A stretch of 64,000 nucleotides of DNA from Isoetes taiwanensis (GCA_021234155.1 JAJEKV010000039.1:312001-376000); one strand, 5' to 3'; shown: positions 23,271 through 34,843, counted from the first letter of the stretch. The notes: generated by a model from the sequence alone, not told the origin. Program-made: numbers and translations.

Positions 23271-23326
23271 TTATGGCGCCATTTAGAAAAAATATGCCTC
23301 TAAAACGTCATTTATTGGCGCCATTA
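23271..23326. repeat. Two GGCGCC half-sites of the palindrome family
   Basis: TTATGGCGCCATTTA at 23271-23285 and TTATTGGCGCCATTAA at 23311-23326 match single arms of the 22-bp palindrome found repeatedly to the right. They lie in the presumed intron before the last methyltransferase exon. Confidence 0.55.
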
Positions 23327-25116
23327 AAAATACTAACAGTGCATATAAAGAAGCTAAAGAAACACAACATCACAAAATTAGTTAAAAATTCCAAATTCAT
23401 AGATTTGCATATCAAAAAATTTGCCACAACAGGCAAGGACTCGAAAGAGAGAGTCTGTTTACAAAAGTATTATTGTACAATTTAAATTACAATCACACAA
23501 AATTCAGGGTTCCGCATCAGAATCAGATTCCACATTAGGATCAGGTTCCGTATTGCCAGGGCCATGGCTAGAAGAAGCAACTATAGGATCTCCCTGAAAG
23601 CTCTCGAACGCTGTGGCAGTGAAATTGGGATCACTAAGAAAGTCCAGATCGAATTGTGTGTTCTTGATCACATCATAGTCCACATCGGGTGGAGCTTCGG
23701 GCATCTCTGGATTAGGTGGATCTACAGCTTCTTCAACAACAGCACCTTTTGTCTCTGTAGGAACTGCTGCGATGATAGGATTCAGTAGGCGGTCAAGCCT
23801 ATCAAGAATCCCCCTTAGGCACTCCTGCTTAACCGGGTCACTTTCGAACACAATGCAAAATCTCTTATTCATCAATGAAGCCCGGCCAAAAGAACCACAG
23901 GAGAAGTAATCAAACACCCCTGTTCCTGGCGGTACCATTTTCTGCACGAGGTAGGAGCATGTGGCAGGCCCCAGCTGGTTTCTCATGATTATGTCCCCTG
24001 GCAAGCCTTGCCAGCTGTACCTGAGTCTGCTGTTGCAGAGCTTTCCTGCCATAGCCTCGGTCTGCCCCTCTTCGTCTTCTTCGTTAGGCACAGGAACTGG
24101 TGGCAGTTCTTGAGGATGATCGTTGAAGGGGAATTTGAGGTCAATTTCATCGACAGGATGACCTGCAGTGGCCTGAATTTTTGTGACGCACACTAGTGCA
24201 TGGACCTCCTGAACTCCTGGGGCAGGCAGATTTTTGTATTCGTCCTCATACGTGCCAATAAAAACTCTGGATCAGGAATCCAGATCATCCAACACAGATG
24301 AAATCAAAAAGTTATGCTCTGGCCTTGCAAAGACCACTATCCAGAAAGAATCAGCTGTGGTGTTCTTTACAGCTGTATTAAAAAATTTAGATAGTGTGCT
24401 TTTGTCCCACATTGGAAATATATCAAGGATACTGGTACAAGAGTGCATCTAACTTGCCCCCTGCTGTCTGTCAGTTCAACTTCGCAACGGAAGTCTTCAG
24501 TATCCTCTCTCTGCAAGACAGCATTGCGTATGAATCTTGCCAAGGCTGGTGGCACGTTACCGAAAACGTCTTCCTTGCCCACTCCAGTTTCAACCCACTT
24601 ACTATGCAAGGTGGCCATGGAAATGAGGTCGGTATCCTCGAAGCCCGGCACGGCAGCACAGAGATCAGTGAAGGATTTGAACTTCCTTGGAAAATTATCC
24701 TTCACATATTCAAAAATCTCCTTCTTCAAGAAAGATATGGATCTTAGTGTCTTTGCCCTTGTCTTGAAGAAGTGCTTACCTGTATAATCATTGGTGACCT
24801 TGACGAAGGTCTTCTCATCCAGCACTTCACGGAATGCAACCCCGGCATCTTAAGTAGTCGAGCCCCCCTCATGCCGCGTCGGTAGGTCCGGTGAAGTAGT
24901 CGATTCTTTTGCCCGATTCACGAGGTAATAGTTTGTCCCTTGTTGTCTTTTAGCTTGCCGATTTCCACAAGTTCCATAGGGACATGAATAAGCGAAAATA
25001 TCCTCGGCATGAAGACCCACTGGTTGAAATATTTTGGATGCTTACCACGCATGGTAACCGGCCAAAGCCGGATAATTTGTAAACAACAAGAAGTTAGCCT
25101 TGAACATTTAATGAGC

Positions 25117-25167
25117 AAATGGCGCCGCGGCGCCATTTAGTGAAGAAATGGCGCCGCGGAGCCATTT
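25117..25167. repeat. Paired 22-bp palindromes in an intron of the ParB gene
   Basis: 25117-25138 is a perfect 22-bp palindrome with half-site AAATGGCGCCG. 25146-25167 is the same with one mismatch. They sit immediately downstream of the exon 2 donor at 25197. The centre is GCGG/CCGC-like here and CATG in other copies. Confidence 0.85.
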
Positions 25168-26994
25168 GCTAATCTTGCCAACAATTACAATATGTACCTT
25201 GTATGGTTATGGCGTGGCGCCGGCGTCCGATGGATCGGGCTTCCGCGATAGAACATATTCTTTGCCCAAGGTGGGTTATGTTATCAATGAAGGGCTCTTT
25301 GAAAATAGTCTTAGCGGTGATATCATTGACTTCACAACCGAGCTGCGCAGGCATTCTGTTCGTTGGTTTGTGCGGATAACACTTTCGGCAATTCCGTTGA
25401 AGATAAATCTTTGACATTTGCTCTTGGGACTTTGCTGTGCCGAGTCTTCTACATACAAGCTGAGCAGCCATAACTGAATGATTGCCATTCACTATATAAT
25501 AGTGCATCCCCATGAGGTCATCCTCAGTTTTCCAAGCGACTAGTTTGTTTGTGAGGGGATTGAATGGAATCACATCAGCGGGAGTGAACACTGGATGTGG
25601 GTCTCTCTGAAAGGACTCCACTAACGTTTTGACGTGCTCCATATTCCTTGGTCTAGATGTCAGATTTGCTGGCCCTTGATATAGTTTGAACACGTCTATT
25701 TTTTTTATAAATGTGACACCCAGAGGAAACAGATGCCGGTGATCGTAAATTTTTTGCAGTGTATTCTCTGCCGTCTTTTCCTCTTCTGACCTTTCCACCT
25801 TAAGATTTGCAGGCACCTCTAGCAAGTGCTGAGCTATTCTTAATGTGAGCTTCTTTGGCTCTGGCTTCTTAATGGGGACCCTTTTGGCCGGTGTGTCCGC
25901 AGGATCCTGGCTATCCCTTGGGCTCGGAGGTTCACCACCACTTCTAGGACTTCCAGCAGGACTTGGAGTCCGAGTCGCTCTCCTTTGTTTTTTAGGTGTC
26001 CTCTCCTCTCTCGAGGAGGTCTCCGGCTGTGCTTCTTCTTCTTTTTCCCATCCATTTCCTCTGTCTCCACTTCCTTTCCCTCCTTTTCCTGTCTCGCCTT
26101 TCCTTCCTTCTGCCCCTTGCCTTCCCTATCCTTTTCTTTCCTTTCCCTTTTCTTTTCCTTCTTTTCCTTCTTTTCTTTCTCTTCCTTCTCTTCCTTCTCT
26201 TCCTTTTCCTTCTCTTCCTTCTCTTCCTTTTCCTTCGCTTGCTTCTTTGCCTTCTTTTCCTTATCTGGATCTTTGTGATCCTTTCTCTTAACTTTCCTCT
26301 TGCCCGCCGCCTTTCCTTCCTCAGCTTCCTGGACAACATCCTCAGTAGAAGATGAGGAGTCTTTGTCGGCTGCAGGTGTCTCCTTAGTTTGTCTTGTCTT
26401 CTTCTTGCTAACTGTTTTTAGCGGTAGCCGTCCACAATGGCGAGTAGTTTTACGTGGGCTAATGCCTTGACAACGCGAATGAAGGCGAGTTTTTGTTCGT
26501 TCATCCGATTGCGAAGAATCATAAAGCCCCTCAAGATTTCTTGTGGGCCTTTGATGTCGGCTTCTTCAAAGGCTGTTGTATGCGGCGGCGGTCGACCTTG
26601 CTTCTTCTTTCCCCGAACCCGGCTACATTTGCAATGCTAGCGGAGACATTCTGATGGGATCATAAAACTTCCGGTCCACATAGTAGACAATTATTCTCTG
26701 CTTTCAAAGTATCCTCCACGGACCACCCGGATCAATCCTCGCGGACCGCTCTTGGCAACCATCTTCATGTGGACCAAGATACATTTGGTAAATTCGGTAC
26801 ATTTACGGTCTCAGTATCCCTTATAAGGAGGCAGCTCTCTTCTGCGATCTCCTTTCGAGCACTGTAGCGATGAGGGGCTCACCCGCGTACTTCCATGCAC
26901 CAGTACTGCCTCTCTCGGCATGATAATCAGTGGGATTGAAATTGTGTTTCCGCCGTAACATAGCCGCAACAAAGGGGCATCGGTAAATGGTTTT

Positions 26995-27523
26995 AACAAG
27001 CGGCGGACAATCGGGTTGTGGTAGGCAAATGGCGCCCGTAAACCATTTGCATCTGAAGTCCATGCATAAGCACATGGAGGCGGTTTGTATGCCTTTCCCT
27101 GCGTTTGGTCGCAGAGGCCTCCACCCAGTCCAAACCCCTCCCCTTCGCAATATTCGAGGAAGATGGTTCGAAGGAGAGTGGCTCGGACTGGGTGGAGGCA
27201 CTGCGACTTCGTAGGGAGAGTGCACTCTGAGAATGCAACACAACGAAGCGAGCTACCTCAATCTTGATACATATGTGTGTCTCACGTAAATGCGCTTAGT
27301 CGTCCCGGTTTTAACAAGCGGTGCACTGGATGACTAGGCAAATGGCGCCATGGCATCCGAGTTCAGTGCATAAGCAAATGGAAGCAGTTCGAATGCATTT
27401 CCCTGCGTTTGGTCGCAGAGGCCTCCACCCAGTCCGAGCCCCTCCCCTTCCAAATATTCGCGGAAGATGGTTGGAAGGAGAGTGGCTCTGACTGGGTTGA
27501 GGCACCTGCGATTTGTAGGAGAA
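26995..27523. repeat. Direct repeat pair, each with a long hairpin and a palindrome
   Basis: 26995-27222 and 27312-27523 share AACAAGCGG, a GGCGCC palindrome remnant (27027-27048 and 27340-27357), TCCCTGCGTTTGGTCGCAGA, CCTCCACCCAGTCC, an AATATTCG loop, GAAGATGGTT and GACTGGGT(G/T)GAGGCA. Within each copy the CCTCCACCCAGTCC...CCCCTTC arm is complementary to the GAAGGAGAG...GGACTGGGTGGAGG arm, giving a stem of about 30 bp with a loop of about 25 nt. Both lie in intron 1 of the ParB-methyltransferase gene. Confidence 0.8.
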
Positions 27524-27573
27524 TATATATGCGAATGACTCCATTAGTGTTAATGGGGGCCGACGCCTTGATA

Positions 27574-27921
27574 AAAATGGCGCCATGGCCATTTGCCAAC
27601 AACAAGTCCCAAATGTATGCTAATAGACATCAAATAAGCCCATGGCCCATTTACTTAACAACAAGGCCCTATGGTAAGCTAATAGACATCAAATGGCGCC
27701 ATGGCGCCATTTGGGAACAACAAAGCCCTATGGTAAGCTAATAGACATCAAATGGCGCCATGGCGTAGCAACAAGACCCTAGAGTAAGCTACCAGGCATC
27801 CTAAAGTAAGCTAAGACTCCTAAAGTGCACTCAGGCATCCAAATGGCGCCATGGCGCCATTTGTCAACTATAAGACCTTAAAGTGGTTACCAGGCATCTA
27901 AATAGTGCGGTGGCGCCATTT
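27574..27921. repeat. Array of palindromes with about 60-bp spacing
   Basis: Palindromes or remnants lie at 27574-27594, 27632-27653 (degenerate), 27691-27712 (perfect), 27750-27765 (half), 27841-27862 (perfect) and 27900-27921 (right half intact). The spacers share AACAACAAG, CCCTATGGTAAGCTA and ATAGACATCA, so a unit of about 60 bp comprising spacer plus palindrome was amplified in tandem. The array ends about 35 bp from the exon 1 donor of the minus-strand gene. Confidence 0.88.
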
Positions 27922-28769
27922 AGCCCAAACAAAACAATGCAAGTAGATGACATACCTGTCCCTTGAGGTGGGCTAGCCGTTGTCTCCACATTCTGAGGAG
28001 CTCCAGAATTGTCGATTTCCATTTCGAGCGCCTTGAATTTGGTCCGAAAACTGGTGTGTATCTAGATGTGTTGAGGCTGAACTCAGGGGAAATGGGCGCC
28101 GGAAAAACACTAAAACAAAGGACTCGGAAGGGTTGCTTTAGGGCTTTGCTAAATTTTTGGCTGACAAGGCTTAGGGCCCGGGGCCGGGCGCTAAGGTCGC
28201 TAGGGCGCTTAGGAGCCGAATCGAAAACGAAAAAACGAATGAGAAGCTTCGGAAAAACAATTAGGCATAACAAACTTTGGGCTATTTGGTTTCATTGTAC
28301 CACCACAGCGACCAACTAGGGCCGTGGTGGTCGGTAGCCCATGCCGATCCGGCCCCCATGCCACGTTCAGCCATGCATCGTGGCGGTCGGTATATGCCCG
28401 CCCACAATTTGAATTTTGAAATTCGAATATTTCCCCCTAACGCCAGCCCAAATTTGAACATAAAATTCAAAATTCCGCCCGCCGCAATTAACATAAAGTC
28501 AAAATTCTAAGCCCAGAAATTGAAATTTAACTGCCATCTGTCCAAATTTGAATCGTCCGCTTTTAAAATTGTACTTTGCATTTAAAGCTCCCTCTTTGTC
28601 GCCGTGCTCCCACTTAATGTGACCATGCCACGGCCGCTGAGGCGTTTTTAGTGCCGCGGTTCGGTAGCTTCGAATCCGCTGTTTAATCTCGGTTTGCTTC
28701 GCATAAAGCGGCTTCTTTTTTCTTAAGCCTAAGCGAGAAACTTTGCAAAGGCGCATCGTCTTTGTCGGG

Positions 28770-28925
28770 CACTTTCTTCTTGGCTCCGCAAATCCCGGTG
28801 ATTCTTGGCGCTTTCTTCTTGGCGAATTCTTGGCGCTTTCTTCTTGGCGAATCCTTCTTGGCGCTTTCTTCTTGGCAAATCCTTCTTGGTGCTTTCTTCT
28901 TGGCGAACTCTTCTTGGCGCATTCT
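28770..28925. repeat. Tandem repeat, unit about 27-28 bp
   Basis: Four to five units of TTCTTGGCGCTTTCTTCTTG followed by GCGAATCC with small variations. The repeat lies just upstream of the transposase exon 1. Minus-strand reading gives a Lys/Arg-rich repeated peptide that is compositional, not a gene. Confidence 0.85.
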
Positions 28926-28993
28926 TTTGCGAATATATCTGCTGGGATCAGCTTGATTTTCCTGTTCCATCTACTGCTCCAGGACATACCACT

Positions 28994-31900
28994 ATGGATC
29001 TATCTAATATCAAGTAAGTCCACTTTTTTACGGTATAAATTACGTTCTATTGCTGCCATGTGTATAGCGTGTTCAAATGCTGATATGAATGCTGCTAGGA
29101 AACTAAGAACCTTGGTTTCAATTGCAAAGTTGGCATGGGGTGCCCATGTTATGCATGCCTGCTCTTATTGACACATATACAGCAATGGGAGCAAGAATGC
29201 ATAACATAGGCACCTCGTGTAGATTTTGTGATGGAGCTAAGCCAAATCGCCCCATGTGACCAACTTGGATCAAATGGCGCCAGGGCGCCATTCTATTCCA
29301 AATACACACTTAAAATGGTGTGGTCTTAATGGCGCCATAGCGCCATTCGGTTGAAAATGATGCACGGCTGAAATGTAAATTTGGATCCAAATGGAGCCAT
29401 GGCGCCATTTGGTCGAAATGGTGCACTTGGATCAAATGGCGCCATGGCGCCATTTGTTCCAAATTCACACCTATGAATGTGCCATAGGTTTGAATTTGGA
29501 TCAACTTGGCTCCAAATTTAGACCAAAATTTATTCTTTTGTACTAAATGGCGCCATTTTCGCTTATTTATTGCTTATTTTTCGTATATTTCATATGTTCT
29601 AAAAAGTGTCGCCTTGCTTGAATGAAACAGGTTCAATTTTCCCTTGTACAACCTATTCGTCGGAAGGACAATTGTTGCTCGGGGACATATTTTGAATAGA
29701 ACCACTCTTCATGGGAAGGAAATAGATCCTTCAAATGTAGCTATTGAGGTCACGGAGTCCGTGATCCCATCGACCGAGCTTCCAGTCCCCTGCGGAGGGG
29801 CAGATAACATTGGTGAAGCAGTAGGCACATTCATTCAGTGGCCTAAGAGGGATGTAAAACAAAATGAGTGCCCCTCAAGTGAAGATACGTCTTCGAGATC
29901 CCTCAATTTGCCCTCTTCAGCTGAGGATTCATCTAGTAGTACACCATCTGTCAGTAGCCCGCCGGACATCAGTTTCACTGCTCACTGTGGTGAACCAAGC
30001 AACACAGCAACAAATGAAGAAGACGAGATAGTAGAGGAGATTGGAGGTCATGAGAATCTAGCTGCCCGTCTTGGTCTCAGGTTGTTTAAGCCTGAAGATG
30101 AGACAGTCTACTACTCCAGAACAGATCTACTAGGTTTGCCATGCTACATTCTTCATTCCTGCATTGGATCTAAATATTCGGAGACGAATATAGTCTTTAG
30201 TGATCCTCAAGATGCTATAGACGATGAGTTCTTGGGTGTATCAAAGGTCGGGCTTTCAGTGGGTACCATAATAGATCCAACGGGAAACCAAAATATCAGG
30301 TCATGTCATGCTTGTGCTGAGAGGCATATAGCTAACAGTCTAGTAACCTGGGAGACCCGTGATATTTTGCTTCATAATGGTAGGACAGTTTCACAACATT
30401 TACAAGCTCGAGCTGCTCTCGAACAGGATGACTTAGAAGTTGAGTGCTTGGAAGCTGATGTTGAGAAGCAATTCAAGAGGAAAAGGAAATATACATATGT
30501 GAAGAGGGTCAGGAGGGAACCAAAGGGGGATAGCAAGGAGGAGAGGATGTGCGCTTCCAAGTCAATCAAGAGTGCTCTAAAATCAACATGCTGCAAGGAC
30601 GAATGTGTCAAAAAACTGAGCCGAGAGCAAGTATGAGCCTTAAGAAAAGAATTTTATTCTCAATCAAGCAGTGCCAGGATTACGCTTGTTTTTGATGTGT
30701 TGAGTGTAACTTATACAGGGCAGTCGGAGGCGAAAGTAGTGGTCTCTGGAGTGGAGTGCTGTCAATTCGCATGGCGCGTGGCTTTAGGAGTTGCTCAGTC
30801 TACGTTTTATAGTTGGAGGAAGAGGTTCGAGTTAGGTGGAAAACGGGCAGAGCATGGTAATACAGGCTCTAAGAAGCCTAGATCTGTGACACTAGCTACA
30901 GAAAGTGTGCTTGATACCTTCATTAGTGAGAATGCGGAGAGCATTCCACATAGAAGCAAAAAAGGAAAGGATGATTATAAGGGAGAATGTTCGCAAACTT
31001 CCTTCCATTCTTAATAAGAAGAGCATACATAAGGAAGTGGGTGCCGTGGTGGAAGAATTGACAGGAACGAGTGTAATCTTGCCCTCTTTTTACAATATTT
31101 GAAAGGAGTTTCCAGACGTCAGCATAGCAAAAAATACAGCATTCTCCAAGTGTAACATATGTGTAGTCATCAAGCAGAAATTGGAAAGAACAAAAGATAC
31201 AAGGGAGAGGCATAACCTTTCAATTCAACGGCGGGCACATATGTTAAAACAACGTTCCTGTAGGAGTCAATATTGGCATTGGCGTGCATTATCACATCGT
31301 TCGCCAGAAAGTCACCTTTGCATCATGATAAGATGGATCAGGTCAAAACACTCACACCAAGAAGTCACCATCTCGCAAAGTCTGTTTGGAGAGGAGATCG
31401 CTTGAAGAGCAGCTTGACAGGAGCATTGACACATGGTCATGGTGGACAGGCTTATGGCCATTTCTCTCTTGATCTTTGGAAGGATGACTCAAACTTTCAT
31501 GTTGGATCACTTTCTAGGATCCTACACTATCTTGAGTTGCCGGAAGAAGACAAGTGTGGTGATCTGTGTGGAAGCAGAACTACAGATTGCAAATTGATGC
31601 AAGCCCTAAAAGATACTCGACCATTGCAGCATAAGCTAGCGCAGACACAAGAGAAGATGCCTTCATCTTCTAGTGCCAACTTAGAAGGCTTTAATCCTCT
31701 TCCTCGAAATCTCTACTTACAGTTGGATAATGCATCGAGTCAAAATAAAAATAGATATGTGTTCTCCTACCTCTCTTATTTGACATGGCTTAAGGTATTC
31801 GATGAGATTCAGGTTGGCTTCATGATGGTTGGGCATACTCATGACGATATTGATGCATTGTTTGGGAACTTTTCGACGTTAATGAGTTCATTGGATGCTC

Positions 31901-32894
31901 TTGAGTTGCTTTACTTGTTTAGCAAGTGCAATGCAAAGTCTCCTGTTCCATATTTTGTGGATGAAGTTCCAGATTGGAAAGGCTTTGTCAAGGGATATAT
32001 CCCTGATAAAGGCCAACGTCCTAACGAGCCATACCGACCCATTGCTATTCGATTTAAAATGGATGGGAAATGGCCCATTATGCAATATAAGATCACGGCC
32101 AACCCATAAAGAGTGGATTCCAGAAAAAGGAATAAGAATGTGGAAGGAGGATGAAAATGGTGAGCCAACGTTACCAACGGGGTGCCTAAAAATATCCCTC
32201 CAAGGAAGACATTGAAAGATCTCCCCGGCTTTGTGACAAAGGCATCGACAAGTACATAGCATTATGGAATTCCTTCTGCAAAAATCAAGAAGATAGTATG
32301 TTTGCACGACAGTACAAAGCAACTATGGATTACTGGAACGAGATTCTTGTGTGTTTGGAAGATGTATCTCTAGGACGACCTCAAAATGATAACTTTTGGT
32401 TGCGTACAAGGCAAGAACCTCTACAAGCTGCATTTACTCCAGAGGTCGATGAAGCCGCTGTGCTTGTAAGACCTTTGCCTACGTATTGTGGGCCAGCAGA
32501 TGGGCGTCCAGTGTTGCCTATGGATGAGTTCGATCCTCATGCACATGTTACGAAAGGTATGTTTGTTTTAGTCCGACCTGGAGACGATGAAACTCCAACA
32601 TGGTTGGGCTTTACAGAAGAAGATGCCATTCTAGATCCAGAGTCTACCAATTATGGTCACATTTATGTATCATGGTGGATGCCTGTTGGTCGTGAATATA
32701 CAGGTTGCTTAACTAAACGTTGGCGACCCAATCCATCAGATCCATCAAGGTATGAGAAGTTAGATGCCATACATCATGCATGGGATGCAAATGGCAAAAG
32801 ACCGAAGACTGTTCAGATTCCAAAATACATTGTTGACATGTGGGGGGACATAGCATTAGCTAAAAGCTCTCAATCTCAGTCATGTTCTCGATAA
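28994..32894 (+). pseudogene. DUF7869-type putative DDE transposase, decayed
   Basis: A short first exon (28994-29013, MDLSNI) ends at CAA|GTAAGT. It joins 29631-30630 in phase after AACAG, giving IKFNFPLYNLFVGRTIVA. Exon 2 has a DUF8039-like block (GEAVGTFIQWPKRDV) and a Cys-rich end (CCKDECVKKL). A GT donor at 30631 and an acceptor before 30724 lead into an HTH-like region (GVAQSTFYSWRKRF). After frameshifts near 31000 and 31270 come HHDKMDQVK, LQLDNASSQNKNRYVFSYLS and VGFMMVGHTHDDIDALFG, the hallmark of the DUF7869 family. These three blocks give plausible catalytic acids. Another shift near 32100 leads to a C-terminal region ending at 32894. It is divergent from the ParB-methyltransferase gene with a gap of about 1 kb. 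The DUF name is from memory; the DDE assignment is inference. Confidence 0.65.
29272..29558. repeat. Palindrome cluster in the transposase intron
   Basis: Copies lie at 29272-29293 (one central mismatch), 29327-29348 (one to two mismatches), 29389-29410 (one mismatch) and 29434-29455 (perfect, half-site AAATGGCGCCA), with a half-site at 29544-29558. Spacers repeat TGGATC, AAATGGTGCAC and TTCCAAAT. The cluster occupies the 617-bp intron between the putative exon 1 and exon 2. Confidence 0.88.
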
Positions 32895-33384
32895 TTATGT
32901 ATGTAATTTCTTTTGCTATAATACTTAAGCATTTTGGACAATTAATACATTGTCGATACATCAATTAGCTTTCATTATGCTTATACTAACATCCTTACAT
33001 CTTTTATAATAGGTGTTTAATACACATCATTACATCTGATGCACACATTATTGATGGCATACATATAATTTAGATGCACATATTATTGATGGCATTATAG
33101 AGTCGATGATTCACTCATCTTCAATCCCTGCTAACGTGATCGCATTCAGCTCATAGGCACGGCGTTCAGGAAGCCAAAGAAGATGGATCACAACACGAGT
33201 AAGGCCAGGGCAATGACACTCAGGACCATCAGCTTTGGATTGCAAGTAGGGATCCAGCTTAACTGTTTTATGTATGCACCGAACAATATCATTGTAGCTC
33301 ATGGAGCAAAGAATGGTCTCAAACCGATATGGGAGATGAATGACTTCTACCACCGAATGGAGCTGCTTTTATAGTCGTTGTAGA

Positions 33385-33502
33385 ATTATTGGTATAATAC
33401 TTCAGCATTATTGGTATTATACGTGAGCATTATTGGTATTATACCTCAGCATTATTGGTATTATACTTCAACATTATTGGTATTATACTTCAACATTATT
33501 GG
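33385..33502. repeat. 22-bp tandem repeat, about 5.4 copies
   Basis: The unit is ATTATTGGTATTATACTTCA plus two bases (GC or AC). Copies differ by one to four substitutions. Confidence 0.92.
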
Positions 33503-33539
33503 ATTCGTAGCTATAAATTCTTTTACCTTGCTTTCACTT

Positions 33540-34095
33540 CTCACTTTTCACCTTGCTACTTGATCTTGATCCTTGCTTCTTGCTCCTTCATCTTCCTTGT
33601 TCCTTGATCTTCTTGCTACTTGATCTTCCTTGTTCCATGATCTTCTTGCTACTTGATCTTCCTTGTTCATTGCTTCTTGCTACAGTTGATCTTGATCCTT
33701 GTTCGGAATCCTTGCTACTTCATTCCCGTGCTCCTTGCTACTTGATCTTGTTCCTTGCTCTTGATCTTGCTACTTGATCTTGTTCCTTGCTACTTGATCT
33801 TGATCCTTGCTTCTTGCTCCTTGATCTTCCTTGTTCCTTGATCTTCTTGCTACTTGATCTTGTTCCTTGCTCTTGATCTTGCTACTTGATCTTGTTCCTT
33901 GCTACTTGATCTTGATCCTTGCTTCTTGCTCCTTGATCTTCCTTGTTCCTTGATCTTCTTGCTACTTGATCTTCCTTGTTCATTGCATCTTGCTACTTGA
34001 TCTTGTTTCTTTTTCCTTGCTACTTCATTCCCGTGCTCCTTGCTACTTGATCTTGTTGCTTGCTCTTGAACTTGCTACTTGCTCTGCTCCGTGTT
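33540..34095. repeat. Pyrimidine-rich minisatellite (TTGCTACTTGATCTT)n
   Basis: Interleaved units TTGCTACTTGATCTTG, TTCCTTGCTCTTGATC and CTTGTTCCTTGATCTT form higher-order repeats, for example 33757-33860 against 33868-33975. Frames across it give Leu/Asp/Pro-rich peptides typical of the repeat and no gene. Confidence 0.88.
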
Positions 34096-34660
34096 CCTTG
34101 CTCCGTCGGTGATCCTTGCTTGCTTTTGCAATGATTGGACGCAATCCTCCCTGGCTACTCGGAAGGCACGCAAGCATGCCCTGCATTACGTGCGGCCTGG
34201 AATGGATGAGCTATGGGACCATTTCTTGGAGTGGAGGTTGCGCCCAGTCCCACCAAGGAGCTTACAATGGAGTTGATCAACTTCATTCGGGCGATTTGAT
34301 TGTGATCATGAGCCACCGATGGAAATTAATCCATCCCGAATGTTATAGGAGACTTGCAATGAGGGGAATTCTTGAACCCCTCCTTATCTGGACGAGATGC
34401 TACAAAGAATTGAGGCCTCTTCTTCGTCTTTGGATATTTAGCACACTCTCTCGGATGCATACATATCGAAAGAGTTCATTCATGAAATTTCTAAGGGACG
34501 GATGTATGGCCTTATTAGGGTGTACTACAACGAGTACAACGGTTTTTGTGGAGTTGGGTCCGCTCTTCTTCGTGAGTATCATCCTGTGGAATTACTTTTT
34601 TCTAATGACTAGGTACCCCATATGGTGGGAAGAATCGGCTGGGATATCGTGAGCTCTTGA
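34096..34660 (+). pseudogene. Unrecognised decayed coding sequence
   Basis: One frame reads ATRKARKHALHYVRPGMDEL then LWDHFLEW. Another, after stops, reads SDAYISKEFIHEISKGRMYG then LIRVYYNEYNGFCGVGSALLRE. These hydrophilic protein-like segments are scattered over two or three frames and suggest a frameshifted exon. I do not recognise the family. It may be debris of the mobile unit to the left. Confidence 0.3.
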
Positions 34661-34843
34661 CTCCTAACCCGGATCGTGGGTTAGACCTCGCAGCCAAAGG
34701 AAAGGGGAAGGGAAGGGGTTAAGAACACGGGGAAGGTTACTAGGGACATACATAGTTCATACTTCGGTCTCTATTGTGTTTGGAAGTTGGTATATGATAC
34801 CGTGTTATTATGTTCTCTAAATATTCATGTATGTATGACAAAC

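Larger units (their letters stand above)
23029..28022 (-). pseudogene. Decayed transposon gene: ParB-like domain plus DNA-methyltransferase-like domain
   Basis: Exon 1 (27956-28022) starts MEIDNSGAPQ and ends ACAG|GTATGT. Exon 2 (25198-26411) joins it in phase and runs through an acidic, then Lys/Glu-rich region (about 26400-26040) and a Pro/Ser/Arg linker. It ends in a ParB/sulfiredoxin-like domain with HPVFTPADVIPFNP and HYYIVNGNHSVMAA. Downstream exons and frames are 24905-25090 (VTMRGKHPKYFNQWVFMPR), 24367-24860, and 24225-24400 with FWIVVFARPEH and one in-frame stop (about 24278). Next is 23504-24225 with PPGTGVFDYFSCGSFGRASL followed by MNKRFCIVFESDP, which resembles methyltransferase motif I of the beta class (FxGxG plus a downstream acidic residue). 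A possible last exon at 23029-23162 ends VEQDIPRRVEE. ParB-methyltransferase fusions are known in phages and bacteria; its presence in a eukaryotic mobile unit is my inference. Several frameshifts or unresolved junctions lie between 24.8 and 25.1 kb. Confidence 0.6.

Noticed and set aside
26000-26355. Leu/Phe/Ser-rich plus-strand and Arg-rich minus-strand open frames
   Set aside because: They are other-frame readings of the Lys/Glu-rich repeat in exon 2 of the ParB-methyltransferase gene; the Lys/Glu frame joins exon 1 in phase and leads into the ParB-like block.
25117-29558. CRISPR array
   Set aside because: Repeats are palindromic and regular in places but sit in introns of eukaryotic genes, spacers are themselves repeated, and there are no cas genes.
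33111-33374. Opposed open frames after the transposase gene
   Set aside because: The minus frame looks mildly protein-like but has no domain, start context or splice support.
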